From Paramecium octaurelia (taxonomy: Eukaryota > Ciliophora > Oligohymenophorea > Peniculida > Parameciidae): a DNA stretch of 64,000 nt. Below are positions 50,024 to 63,466 of the stretch, one piece after another (the first letter of the stretch is position 1; every line of letters begins with the position of its first letter). The stretch spans positions 177,062-241,061 of the forward strand of contig CAJJDP010000118.1 in the NCBI GenBank assembly GCA_905182995.1, in the 5' to 3' direction. A program made the translations under genes and the position numbers. The notes under the pieces were generated by a model. It was not told the origin of the DNA, ran no database searches, and saw only the letters and a program-made list of their open reading frames with translations.

Positions 50024-50717
50024 ATACTTACACTATCTAATAAAAATGAACAGAATATGTCGCTACTAATTAATAATGAGAATGCTAGTTAAATTAGCTT
50101 AACAAAAATAGATTGATGGAAAAGATTTCTCTAATTTTCATACTTAAAAATAGATTTACAATCAAACTATTTACAAAAATCATTGAATATAAATTCATTA
50201 AAATTATACTCTAACTAAGCAACATATTAAAAATTATATTCAATTACCAAATTAACTTATTCCATAAGTTACAAGGATTAATTTATCTCATTTTCACTCA
50301 GTTAAATTATGTGATATTAAAAACAATACTCATATATTTATTTAAAAAATATCATCATTAATTATTTGTAGTAGCATAATTTTATGAATCATTATCTTTA
50401 AGTATTCAAATAGTATAGGTTTTCAATTTAAGCTTCCATGGAGAATGAAAAATTGTATTCTTCTATCATTAAATTATAAGACATTTAAATGAAGTACATG
50501 TAACTAATAAAAATTCGATTTAGAAATATTCAAAAGCTTTGTAAATTTTTAAACATTTATCCATTAGTTTATAGCTTTTATCTAGCAGCGAGCGAAAAAT
50601 TTAATGCTTAGATAAATATTTCACAAAAATCTGTTTTTGTATTTGATTTAAATTACACATATCTATTGAGATGAGTGAAAAATATCTTAGAAAATTAAGA
50701 AATTATAAAAATTATTT
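50024..50717. other. upstream region of the surface antigen gene
   Basis: 694 bases, very AT-rich, with no convincing coding frame. One 47-codon plus-strand frame begins MNRICRYQL but has no support. It must contain the promoter of the antigen gene, whose expression in Paramecium is normally mutually exclusive and set by region upstream of the start. No element could be pinpointed. Confidence 0.5.
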
Positions 50718-53700
50718 ATGGGACTCTGGATTTTATTATTAGTAGAGATTGGTTTAGGTTTGAGTGTTTTAAAATCTGATTAATGTTTGGAATGCTCAAA
50801 ACTTATTAGAAAAAAGGATTGTGAATATAATAATTGTATTTGGAGTACGAATAATGATAGCACAGAAGGGATATGTATTAATAACGGTTCGGATGGGAAT
50901 CCTGGAAATTCTGATGGATATGGCAATTTTTGCAAGAGTATAGTGAATCCAGCTCAAAATTGTTCCAAAGTAAAAGGCTGTGCATACTACAATTCAAGGT
51001 GTACATTTTTTACAGGTTGTTCAGCGTATTTTTTTCATACAACTCTTGATTGTCAATAAATATCGTATTACTGTATATCTGAAGGTGATGGATGCATAGA
51101 TGCTAAAAAATGCGAAGAATATTTAACATAGGATTTTTGTGAAACTTCAGGAAGTTCGAGTGGTAAATGAAATAGATAAAATTAGGATCTGGTCAATGTA
51201 AATGGGATTCTGAAAATAAGAAATGCAGAGATGAACTGTGTAGTGAAGCAGGAAAGGACTTGACTACTGATTAGGAATGTTCTAAATTTAGGATTGGTTG
51301 CATCACAAAGGGATAAGGATGTACAGAGAGTCCTTTAAAGGAATGTAAGACTTATGAAAGTTCAGGGCAAGATTGTACCAAATTAATTGGGTCAGATGGA
51401 ACTTGTGAGTTTTTATAGGATAGTTAATTTTGTTAATAAAAAAAATGTGAAACTGCTCCAATAACATATACAAAAGATGAATAATGTAATTAGTATTTAA
51501 AGGGATGTTTGAGTACTGGAAAAGGATGTGTATAAAAATTATGGCCATGTAATACTTATCAAAAAGATTGTAAGAATTATGTAGGTTCAGATGGAATTTG
51601 TGAATATGAGGAGTAGTCAGAGAATTGTAGAAGTAGAATTTGTGAAAATGGATAATTCAATTCAGATGAGGATTGCAATCAATACAAAATTGGTTGTGTT
51701 ACTAATGGAAAATCTTGTGTTACTACTTTGCAAGGTTGCTCGAGTTATAAGGGGAATAAAACTAGTTGTTTGGGATTAATAGGTTTTGAGGGGTTGTGCA
51801 AAGGAGTTGATGATAATGAATAGGCATGTTTAGTTTAGGATTGTGTAGTGGATAGTGATAATAGCTTTATTACAGATGAACGATGCTAAAAAATATAGAA
51901 AATATGTAAGACAAATGGAGTGGGATGTGTTTACAAATTGAAATTATGCAATGAATATGATGGGACTGAGGAGATATGCTTCTAGTTGATTGGATCTGAT
52001 GGAAAATGCAAAGGAGGTACAAATGGAAAATGTTAAAGGAGATCCTGTTCAGATGCTCCAAGTACATACAACACTGATTATGAATGTAAAATTTTTTAAT
52101 CAGACTGTGTAACAAATAGTAATGGATGTATAAATTAGACAAGTTGCTAATTGACTCTCAAAGAAATCAGTTGTATAGGTACTGCAGGATGTCGATGGAA
52201 TTCATCTTGCATAGATTCAACAAAATGCTCTAATTTTAATACTCAAGTGATATGTGAAAACAACTCAGCCATTAATTACTCATCTGCTGACGGAATTACT
52301 ACTTATTATTATACAAAATGTACTTGGTAGAATAATTCTTGTCAAAATTTATCGTGCTCTGATTTAACTGGGGACAAGTATGATTCCGATTCAGCATGTC
52401 AACAGGTAATGTCCAATTGCGTCTACAGTGGTTATGGATGTATAGACAAACAAAGTGATTGTACACTCTTTAAAGGGAGTCAAAACAGATGTGCATTATA
52501 TACGAATAAATGCTGGAATGATTCAAATGCAACCGAAACCTCACCTTGTAGAAGTAGATTGTGTTCTGATAACGCCATATTCACTACAGATGAAGAATGT
52601 GCCTACTTTTAGAAAGGTTGCAGAACTAATGGCAAAGGATGCATAGAAGATACAAAAGTATGTTCTGACTATTAAGGAACACAAAATCAGTGTAATAAAT
52701 TTACAGGCTACATCTCAAATAACAGCGATAGATAACAGTGTTACAACACAATTGGAGCTACAAGTACTACCAATTGCATCATTAAAACATGTGATATGGC
52801 AGTTGGATTAACAAATAATACAGACTGTGGCAAATTCTTAAAAGGCTGTCTTTGGAATGGTTTGAATTCTTGTGTGAAAGAGACTTCTGATTGCACTGCC
52901 TTTTATGGTATTCAATCATAGTGCAATACATTTATTGGCAATAAGTTGAAGTGTTATGGTTTAACTACTAATAGTTCCAATTCTCAATGTAAAGTTAAAG
53001 AATGTGTAGATAATACTCAATCTGGACTAACTGATAAATAATGCAATGATTTTCTAGATGGCTGTGTTTCAAATGGAGTTGGTTGCACTCTCAAAGAAAC
53101 TACATGTGATCTATTTAATGGTACTTCTGATACTTGCTCTAAATATGTAGGGAATGGTTAAAAATGTACCAGAATGAGTAATTGCACTACTAGATTATGC
53201 TCAGATTATACTAACCCTACCAAACATGAAGATTGTTATAATTATCATTCTAAATGTCGATTCGTAAATGGATTAACTTCCTGTATTGATCAAACTATTT
53301 GTTCTAATTATGTTGCCTAAGGAAATAATAATACTGAAAAAAATGCTTATTGTAGAGCTCTCAAAGATAACTCTAATTTCATTTGCAGTTATTAATCAGG
53401 AGATGCCAACTGTAGTAATTACCTTTGCGATTAGATATTAACAAAGTCAGAATGTGAAAGTTATACAACAACCAAAATGTGTTATTATATCAATAACGTG
53501 TGTATTTCAACAAATGATTGCACAAAAATAACAATAGACAATTCTTCATCCAATAAACCTACAACAGATTCAGCTAAATTATCTTGGTGTAATTAATACA
53601 AAGATATCAATAACAAATAATGTTCATATCATACTACTTTAAGTTCAACTAAATGTTCAAACTTTATACTTTGCGAATAAGTAGTTTCAGCTACTAACTC

Positions 53701-56700
53701 TGCTGATTGCAATAGAATACTGTATCAAGATCCAAATACTAACAATAAAGGCTGCTTATATTACAATAGTCAATGTTATACAATTAAACCATTATGTTCA
53801 GATTATGTTGCTGTTGGTAGTAACAATACAGAAAAATCAGCATTTTGTCAGGCAATGAAATTAAATACATCTATTGGTAATGATCCTACAAAAGTGATTT
53901 ATTGCTAATTTGTGAATGGAAATTCTAATTGTTCATCTGCAACTTGCGAGAGTATTTCAGTTGCCAATAGCTAAATAGATTGTGATAATTAGGCTCTAAA
54001 TTGTGTTTATTTCTAAAGCAAATGTTACACTAATTAAAATGCTTGTACTTCATACAGTACAACCTCAGTATCTTCAAATAAACCATTGTTTTGCTCATAT
54101 ATGAAAAACTCTTCAGGAGAGCATTGTGGATATATAGATGGTATGAGTAATTGTATAAATTCTTCGTCTGATTGCAAATTATATAGATGGGTTAGTTATA
54201 ACAGCAATCCTGCTCCATCTCCTGTTCCATCCACAAACGCAAATAAACGAACATATTGTTAATAAAGAAGATCATCTTCAGGTAGATTATGTGGTTTTAT
54301 TTTCGGGGACACTTATTGTAGTTTAGAAACTAATTATTGTGAATTAATCTAATCTCCTACGTCATAGCTCACTTGTGATCTATAAGCCATAGGATGTACT
54401 TACATTTAATCACTTTCTATTTGTGCTACTACATCAAGATTAACAACTTGTAATGATATTACATTTGATGTTGCAACTTTAACGACTGATGCTGATAAAT
54501 TAAATTATTGTTAAAAAGTAAAGAATTATTATGGATACTGTACTTGGATGTCAGGAAGTGGATATTGCGATGATCTTACATCGACATGTACCTCAATTAG
54601 TATCAGTTCAATCTCAAATGATGATGATAAAAAAACCTATTGTTTGAGTAGAGTGAGCAAAGCAGGAAGCTGTGCTTGGAGAAAAGGAGACTCTAGCAGT
54701 GCTTGTAGATCCTATTCTTGTTTTGACATCACCAATCCTTTAAACTAAGCTACTTGTGATAGTGTAATGAGTGGTTGCACTTATTATCAAAAATAATGTA
54801 TAACATAACAGTCTAGTTGTAATACCTATTACGCAAATGGAGCAGATGATGATTAAAAACTGTATTATTGTTCAGGATTGACTTAAACAACTAGCAATTT
54901 AAAATGCACTTATATCAAAGGAAGTTCATTTTGTACAGTTTAAACTAGTACTTGTGCTTCTTATGCAGTTAGTGCATTAAGCAACGCAGATAAATTAATT
55001 TGGTGTTATTTATTAAAAGATTTATCTTCTAATATTTGTGCTTATTCAAATGGAGATAGTGCTTGTAAGTAAATTACTTGTGAGTTGATCATAAGTCCTT
55101 AATCTTAGAGTGATTGCAATGCATACTTGTCAGGATGTTAATTTTACAAAGGTTATTGCTTTACTAAGCCATCAACTTGTGCTTCATATTCAATACCTTC
55201 CACAATAACTGATAATGTTGCATTTTGTACCAACTTGTAAAATACATCCAATTAATATTGTGGATATGTGAGTGGCAGTACTTGTGGAGCGTAAAGTAGT
55301 TGTACTTCTATTATTGCAACAGGATCAACAACACTTTTAAAATAATCCTATTGTTAAGCAAGGAAATCTTTAGATGGTTATATTTGTACTTATACAAGTG
55401 GAACATATTGTTCCTTAGTGAATACATCATTAAGTTGCACCTATATAACTGGTTCAATAACAAGTTAAGAGAGCTGTTCATATTTTTCATCAAACTGTTC
55501 TTATTTGGATTCAACAAAGACATGTGAATTGAATTCAACTTTAAATACATGCGATAAATATTTATTTAGTAGTACAATAGATGAGAATACAAAATTGACA
55601 TATTGTAGATCTGTATTATCAGGAAATTGTAACTATTAATTTGGTGACACAAAATGTTCTAATTAAGTAACATCATGTGGTTAGTTTTTAATAACAAGTG
55701 TGAATGATAAAAAGAGTTATTGTGCAGCCAGAAATAGTTCAACTAGCAATTGCTCATATGATGAATAAAATGACAGTTATTGCAGCCAAATTAAATGCGG
55801 TGACATTGAAGTTCCGACTTCATAAATGGATTGTAACAAACATATGTCTGGTTGCACTTACTATAGAAATTCTTGTTTTTCAACTTAAAACAATTGCGAT
55901 TTGTATAAAACATATGGAGCTGATGATTAAACTAAGAAAAACTATTGTGAAGGTCTAAAGTCCTCAGATAATACTTTATGTACCTATATACCAGGTGTAG
56001 GAGTATGTTTCAACCTATCGACAAGTTGTTCATCATATGATGTGTCAGCAGTACTAGACAAAGTCACATGGTGTGAGTCATTAATTTAAAGTGATGGATC
56101 AGTATGCACAAATATTAATGATGGTTCTAAGTGTAGCATTAAAAGTTATACGTGTGAAACAATCACAGCTAATAGTTAATCTGATTGCGATAAAATACTG
56201 TCAAACCAATGCGTTTATTATAATACAAAGTGTTATACTATATAGAGTAGTTGTTCTGCTTATGTGATTCCTTTAGGTACAACAAATAAACAACTGTACT
56301 GCAAGAACATGTTTGATAGTTCATAGAAATATTGTACAGGTGGATCTACAAATTGTGGATTACCAACTCCAGATTGCACAGATATAGTTGCAAGTGGTAG
56401 TGATGATTCTCAAAAGAGGACTTATTGCAGAGATTACAAATCCTCTGATGGATAGATGTGTGGATATTCATCTGGATTGAATTGTGAGATTGAACATAAT
56501 TATTGCAGTGTTTTTACTAGTGTCACAAGTTAGGAGTATTGCAATTAGAGAATGGATAATTGTGTGTACATTTAAAAGAGTGGGAAATGCATTGAGTAAT
56601 ATTTGGTTTAGGATTGTCCAACAATGTTGTTTGATTCTGGACTTACAAATGCGAATAAATTAAGTTATTGCTAATAGTATAATCCAGTGGGGCGTACTTG

Positions 56701-59700
56701 TACTTGGATTGCAGCTTTGGATCATTGTGAATTAGATACAAAATAATGCACTGATTTTGATGCATCTGGACAATCAGACAAAAGGACTTTCTGTTAATCC
56801 AAATCGGGATATAATTGTTCATGGAGAAATGGGGATACATCTACATTGTGTAGAAAATACAAATGCCAAGATGTTGATCTTGCTCAAAGTTAATCGGATT
56901 GTGATTCTAAAATATTTGGATGCAGTTTCTACATTAACTCTTGTTTCACTCTTTAAAATAATTGTGATAATTATTATGCTTTGGGCACTGATAATTAATA
57001 GAAGCAATTATTTTGCAATGGAATTCCAACCATATCAAATTAGAAATGCACCTATTTAATAGATGATAATCTATGTCGAGTGAGAGATCAATGCACAACC
57101 TATAATGTCAGTGGAATAAGCGATAAGGTTAATGCTTGTTTAGGCATGTATAATTCAGCAGGAATCCAATGCATATATGTCAAAGGTACAACTTGCAATT
57201 AGGTTGATAAATGTGAAACATATACTGGATTATCCAATATGAGTGATTGTACCACCTTGTTTGATAGTAATCAAAGACACTGTCTTTAAGGGAGTTCCAC
57301 ATGTCTCACATTCACTTGTGACAATATCAGCAATCCTACATCCCTAAGTGATTGTGATGCCTAATTGAAAGGCTTATGCTTTTTCAATACCAGCAATTCT
57401 AAATGCATAAATATCTCTGATTGTTCCACTTACAAAAAGAGTGATTGGCCAACTAATGCAGATCCCATTAATCATTGTTCAACACTTATTGACAAGAATG
57501 GACATAATTGTACTGCAGATAATGCTACTAGCACCTAATGTAGAGAAAGATTGTGCAGTGATAAATTATTCTATTTGAATTCAGAATGCTTAGAATGGAA
57601 GTCGTCATGTAAATCAGATGGATCAAAATGCATCGATTCAACTAAATTGTGTTCTCAATTTACAGGCAATTCTGATTCATGTAGCAAATATTTGGATTCT
57701 GATAATCTCAACTTTTGTAAAGTTATCAATGGTTCTGAACAAGCTGTCGGTCCTTGTTTATCCTTATCATGTTATCAGAACACTACAGCTACTACTGATT
57801 CAGATTGTAAAGCATATCAAAATGGATGTTTGACCAGAGGAGTTGGATGTATACCCAATACAGCAAAATGTGATGAATATCGAGGAACCAGAGATCAATG
57901 CACTAAATTCAATGGGTATCTGAATCAAACAACAACTGAAATCTGTTCAGGAGATTTCACAAATACTGATTAATCTAAATGTAGATCAAGAATATGTTCA
58001 GATAATCTAATTGATAATAGTGATGCTTTATGTTCATATTTTAAAACTGGGTGTGTCACAAATGGCTAAGGCTGTATAGATATCAATGCCAGTTGCAGCA
58101 GTTATAAAGGCACTCAATTACAATGTAGTAAATTCATGGGTAACAACAAAACCGTTTATTGTTGGAACAATATAGATGCTCCCAGTAATTACAATTGTAT
58201 TGATAAACAATGCTCTCATGTCTTGGGTACTACAGATCAACAATGTGAGCAAGCCTTTCCTAAGATAATGATTAATGGCAATTTGACACTTCCATGTATT
58301 AGTAATGGAACCAATTGCATCAAGAATCCTGCCAAATGCAGTGATTTCATAGGCAATAATATTACTTGTTAGACTTATTCTGCCATTGTTGATGGACCCT
58401 GTAAAGGTAATTTAGACAATTCAATGGGATATTGTTAACCAAGATAATGTTATGAAGCACCTAAATCATTTAATACTGATGCATAATGTTATGATTATCA
58501 TCCTTCTTGTCTAACAACAGGGTAAGGATGCATGAAATTTTAATCCTATGATAATTAAGGCTAGCCAACCCTAAATTGTAATAGTTTAGTTAGTAATGAT
58601 GTCTGTTCCTTAAAACTTGGTTGTACTTTGGCCAGCTAATGTTTAGCGTCTGTTTCCTCATGTTCATTATTGACATCATAAGCAGTTTGTCAAACAACAG
58701 TCTTATCAAACGGAAAGAATTGTGTTTATGATTTGTCCATTAATAAATGCAGAGAGTTTCAGTGTTCTGACTATGTTGGCATCAATGATAATAACACTTG
58801 CCAGAAATTCAGTAGTGATTGTACAACTAATGGGAATGGATGCGAAATAATGAAATCTTGTGGATAATATTATGAAAAACTTACATGCTAATCTGCATAC
58901 TCTACTGATCCAATCAATAGGTGTACATGGACTGATTCTGGATGTAGACAAAGAACATGCAAAGATTTCCTAGGTATTACCAACTCATCTTGTAAATCAT
59001 TCATGTCTGGGTGTATTACAAATGGTGTGAATTGCGTTGGACCAAATTACTTATGTTAAGATTTGCTATAGAAAACTTGTCAAACTGATTATCTAGGTAA
59101 TCCTTGTTTATTCTATAAAAACACTTGCTATTCCTACTCGAAATGTGAAGATATGAAATTCGCCACTCATGAAGAATGTCAAACATTCTCAGAACTCTGT
59201 ACCTCAAATTAAATAAATTGTATACCATTAAATAAATGTCAGTATTACACCTAATAAGAATCCTGTAATATAGGAATTGATGGGATGTGTGGTTGGAATA
59301 ACAACAAATGCAATCTATTCAAACAATGTTCAGATGTTTTGGGAACTTCAACTCCTATTTGTAAATAATACTCTAGTGTCTGTGTAAGTGACGGTGTAAA
59401 ATGCGTGGAATAAAATATCTGTTCATTCTATTACTCATAGTTTCTTTGTGAACATAACTAAGGACTTGATGGAGTCTGTATTTGGAATGACAATGTCTGT
59501 AGATTGAAATAGTGTGAAGATCTGACTACCAATACTGATACATTCAACAAATGCTATAATCAATTAACTACTGTGCATTGTTCCAGTAATGGTAGCAAAT
59601 GTATCAGTCTATCTTCGTGTTAGTATTATAATGAGAAGTCTTGTATTCTGGGCACAGATGGACCTTGTATTTACAAATTACCACTCGATAAGTCATCAAG

Positions 59701-60337
59701 TTAAATCTCTTGCAGACTTAAGCAGTGTTAAGATGTCATAGGCAAAACTCTAGATGTCTGCTTGTCTGCTTTTGATGCTTCCTATAAAAAATGTGTCTCG
59801 AATGGATCCATATGTGTTGATTTCAATTACTGTTCATAATATACTACTAAGGTTGCATGTACTTCTGGAGGAATGGATGGATAATGTGCTTTCACACCCA
59901 TCGCTTCATAGTCTAATGATGGAATCTGTAAACTCTTTACATAATGTTCAGATGCAAACAGTGACAAAGATACATGTCTTGCCAACTCAAAGTACTGCTA
60001 ATGGATTTCATCGAATGTAACCAAGCAATGCATCCCCCATACTTGTCTCACTTATAACTCCAAAAAGGATTGTGTTCCCGTTCCAAGTTTTGATTAGAAA
60101 TCATTCCTTCTTTGTGCTAAAATAAATAACACCTGCTAAGAGGTCTAACCAACAACCTTGAATATGGATACTTGCTATATCAATAGTGCCTAAACATATC
60201 TTTGGAATACATCCACGTCCAAATGTGTTTAATGCAAAGTCAAATCTGATACTGATGTAACACCCAACACTTAAGTACCCACTAAATCGTCGGTTCTGCT
60301 ATTTACTATAGCCATCCTATTCAGTTTATATTTCTGA
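50718..60337 (+). CDS. giant Paramecium-type surface antigen (immobilization antigen family), GPI-anchored
   Basis: ATG 50718 to TGA 60335-60337, with one 23-nt intron (51163-51185), giving 3198 residues. The start MGLWILLLVEIGLGLSVLKS is a signal peptide. The end VPTKSSVLLFTIAILFSLYF is a hydrophobic GPI-attachment signal. In between, Cys recurs at regular spacing in blocks of roughly 70-75 residues with Cys-x-Trp, Ser/Thr/Asn-rich linkers and a recurrent GC..NGxGC pattern, as in the Paramecium surface antigen repeat family. These proteins coat the cell and cilia. They are serotype determinants, or non-serotype relatives of the same family. No stop or frame break occurs in 9.6 kb. The repeat blocks are diverged rather than identical. 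It is larger than typical antigens of about 2500 residues. Confidence 0.93.
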
Positions 60338-61140
60338 CATTATATAAATTGTGTTATTGATTATTAAATTTATTTTATAACTTTTATTTCTCATAAAAAT
60401 AAAGCATTACAATGGAATTACAAGTCTACGCTTTATTTTTTCAAAACTCTAAAAATTATTCCCAGTAAAAAAAAATTTTTATTTTCATATTTTTGTAACT
60501 TTTTTTGAAAATGTCTAAAAATAATCCCATTTATCTCTTCTTTTAAACAAATTTACATTAAAAGGCGTAATTCTATAAAGAGGAAGCCACAATATTAAAA
60601 ATATAGTATTATATCAATTTAGAAATTGCAATCTATTTTTAGATTTATTTATACAATATTTATTTTTATTCAATTGCAATAAAATTAAATCATATTTATT
60701 CTCATATCAAATGCATTATGGAAATAATATTATATTTTAGCATTTAAATTTGAAGACATAGATTTATTATATAATTATATAACAATTTGTTTTTGAAAAA
60801 ATAATTCTGTAAGAATGGAGATTTAGGTTAGTGATTAGTTTTACATTTACTTATTTCTAGTATATATATGGTTTAGATACTCTATTGTTGAGAAAGACCC
60901 TTTTTCAATTGATTTTCTTTTTGCTTTATCATTTTTAAATTGAATAAACTGAATAAATACAAAGATTTAATTCAAACAATAATCGAAACTAGTTTAATCG
61001 TTTGGATAGTCCATGGCTGTCTACATCTATCTTTAGAGTTAAAGTGTTGAAATTTGATTGAATTAGGTTGTTAATGATTAGGTTTATTTAATGGAATGTT
61101 TGGAGGGGATTGAATTTTAATATAATTAATTAATATAAAA
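60338..61140. other. intergenic region after the antigen gene
   Basis: 803 bases, strongly AT-rich with A and T runs near 60467-60520. No coding frame, RNA gene or repeat was recognised. It should contain the antigen poly(A) site and the promoter of the zinc-finger gene. Confidence 0.6.
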
Positions 61141-61604
61141 ATGGCTTAGTAGAAAGGAAAGAATAAGATTAATCATAGATAAAGGTAGGGGGATTGGATT
61201 TGTAGTAATTGCAGCAATATGAATTTTGCATTTAGAGACTCTTGCAATCGATGTCATACTATAAAAATTATGAAAAATAATGAGAGTAAAGGATTCAAAT
61301 CTGCACTTTTTTTGACAGAGAGTAATGGGGATATACCACCAATATCAGATCGGTCAAATAAATCATCAGGTGAGAAAACTGATATTGGAACCAATAAGTT
61401 TTCATTTGATAAATTACCTTCTATGGAACCAATTTTAAAACAGATAACCAAAGAAACATGTAAAATCAATTAAAATATGAAGAACCAAAATATGATTTCT
61501 TTGAGTTTGAATGGCAATGCTAATAATGCCAAAAGATTAATTAATACTATAAAATTCATTGTGTCGAATGCGGTGCTTAAAGGTATAGAAAATCTACGAT
61601 TTGA
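61141..61604 (+). CDS. protein with two RanBP2-type zinc fingers
   Basis: ATG 61141, TGA 61602-61604. A 23-nt intron (61460-61482, GTAAAATCAATT..TATGAAG) leaves 146 residues. Finger 1 (about residues 19-40): DWICSNCSNMNFAFRDSCNR followed by CHT. Finger 2 (about residues 116-140): EWQCQQCQKINQYYKIHCVE followed by CGA. Both match W-x-C-x2-C-x(9-11)-C-x2-C of the RanBP2/NZF class, which binds ssRNA, ubiquitin or Ran. The second finger appears in frame only after splicing, which supports the intron although it ends in AAG. Asn at the usual position in both and Arg in finger 1 point towards an RNA-binding type. The linker is Ser/Lys-rich and likely disordered. Confidence 0.85.
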
Positions 61605-61760
61605 TCTATTACAATAAAATGTTGATTTTGTTATATTATTTAAGTTATTTTGTATAGTAATTTTAATATAAAATGAAGGAAAGAGGAGGCCATCTGCAGA
61701 TTAATGAGATCATATGAAATATTAATTAATATAATTTTATTAATAAAAATTTAACTGTTA

Positions 61761-62912
61761 ATGAAGGACATTTCAAGAAGAATCTTTGAAAAAGAAAATT
61801 AAGCAGAAGTTTCCAACAATCCTAGACAATTAAACAAATCCCTGACTTAGTTAGTGTCATTGACAATGATAAACAATACTCGAAGTATTACATAAAATAC
61901 TATGTCATTAGAAACTGAATTTAAAGGCGTAGATATAAAGAATACTCAAGTACCTGTCTCCCAAAGACCACTTGTATTTTGTAAGCCTGAGTAGAGAGTG
62001 AAAACGGTGAAAACTATACCATCCCCATAAAAATAATCCTAAGAGAAGAGCAACGAGAGTCAATCAAAAGAATTATGTAATTTGTTATAGAACTACTCAG
62101 AGCCAATTTTAGATTATTATACTAAATTGGATGTATGTTATTTAAATATATTTTTAGACTGAAACTCCTAAAAATAGTTTATAAAATCATTCTATAAATA
62201 CCAGTTTGAGAGCAAAAATGATAGATTGGATAGTTGAAGTTCTTTCATCTTATAAATGCAAGGATCAAACGTTTCATTTATCAATAAGATTGATGGATTT
62301 GTATCTATCAAAAACTACTCAGAAACATCTTCCATAGGACTTGCATTTAGTTGGAGTCTCATCAATGTTTATAGCATGTAAATATGAGGAAATCTATCCT
62401 GTGAAATTGCAGGTAGTTTATGAAAAAATTGCACACAAAAAATTAACTAAGGAAGAAATCAAGGACAAAGAAGCAGACATATTATAAGTTCTTGATTTCA
62501 ATTTGAATGGAACTACAATATTAGATATCATAACAATGGTCTTGTCAATTCTAAATCTACATTAATAGTTATATGAAGTGGCTAATTTTTTAGCAAAATT
62601 AGTATTTATTATAATTTAAAGCAGGCTTTATTTGATTATGAATTTGTCAACTAATACTCATATTTGTAGTTAGCATGTGCAGTTTTAATTGTCAGTACAA
62701 AGACGATAGAATTGATTGATTAAAATTTATCATCAGAAGTGACTATCTCATTGATTATATCTACATTAAAACTAGATTATAAAGATTCCATTACTTGTGC
62801 CAATAGATTATTAGAATAGGCCAAAGGATTTGAGAAACAGTTTCCTAATTTAGAAAATCTTAAGAAATTCAGTAAGTTTCAAATTTCAGACATTATGTAA
62901 ACCTAATGTTGA
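61761..62912 (+). CDS. A/B-type cyclin
   Basis: ATG 61761 (MKDISRRIFEKENQAEVSNN), TGA 62910-62912. Introns 62133-62157 (25 nt) and 62602-62621 (20 nt) leave 368 residues. The cyclin box follows the first intron: SLRAKMIDWIVEVLSSYKC (the MRAxLxDWLxEV signature of mitotic cyclins), then QTFHLSIRLMDLYLSK, the LVGVSSMFIACKYEEIYPVK helix, and ILQVLDFNL. A second cyclin fold is less clear but present (FVNQYSYLQLACAVLIVSTK). It binds and activates a Cdk at mitosis or S phase in the family. No clear RxxL destruction box was confirmed, but RRIF at residues 6-9 is near the start. Located 156 bases after the zinc-finger gene on the same strand. Confidence 0.9.
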
Positions 62913-63466
62913 CTTTTACTTTTATATAATTTTTAAGAACTTATTTTATGTTATAATGTAAAATTGATTTATCAATACTGAAATTGCGAATGTTAATTGT
63001 GTCGTAGTTAAATTCTTCTCTTAAACATTAGAATAAAAAGGGCACATTAAAATTAATTAATTTTTTATAAAATTTTAATATATTATTAAAATGCCATTAG
63101 CATAAATTTAAAGATTTATTATATTCTTGAACCATTTTAAAGATGAACTTGTTTTAAAAGCTCATAATTGGATTCAACGTCATTAAATATAAATAATATG
63201 AACAAATACTATAGAATTTTCTTTTATTAGAGATTTGATCACGATATATTAATATTTTCAAGTTCTTAGCTTAGTATGTGGTAATTTGTGAAGCTGTTAT
63301 TAAAATGGTTGTTATGTGAAGGGTAATTATGGCTGCAGTTAAGAATGTGAGTCAAATTCTAATTTGATTGATCCTCGAGAGTTGAAATCAAGGATTGATT
63401 GAAATACGTGTTACGATGCAAGTAACATGCTTTGAATGGTGGATTAATATATTAAATTTGGTTAAT
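62913..63466. other. region between cyclin and transposase-like gene, no supported gene
   Basis: From 63100 a plus-strand frame starts MPLAQIQRFIIFLNHF but meets TGA within 40 codons. A Cys-rich frame at about 63280-63560 (GCYVKGNYGCSQECESNS) is interrupted by several TGA codons. It might be a decayed gene fragment. Nothing else was recognised. Confidence 0.45.

Noticed and set aside
53500..55000. CRISPR-like or tandem DNA repeats in the antigen gene
   Set aside because: The periodicity is at the protein level (Cys spacing). No identical DNA repeats or spacers were seen, and the genome is eukaryotic.
51303..59228. Minus-strand frames of 62-90 codons inside the antigen region
   Set aside because: They are antisense to one continuous 9.6-kb coding frame with signal peptide and GPI signal. 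No independent motif.
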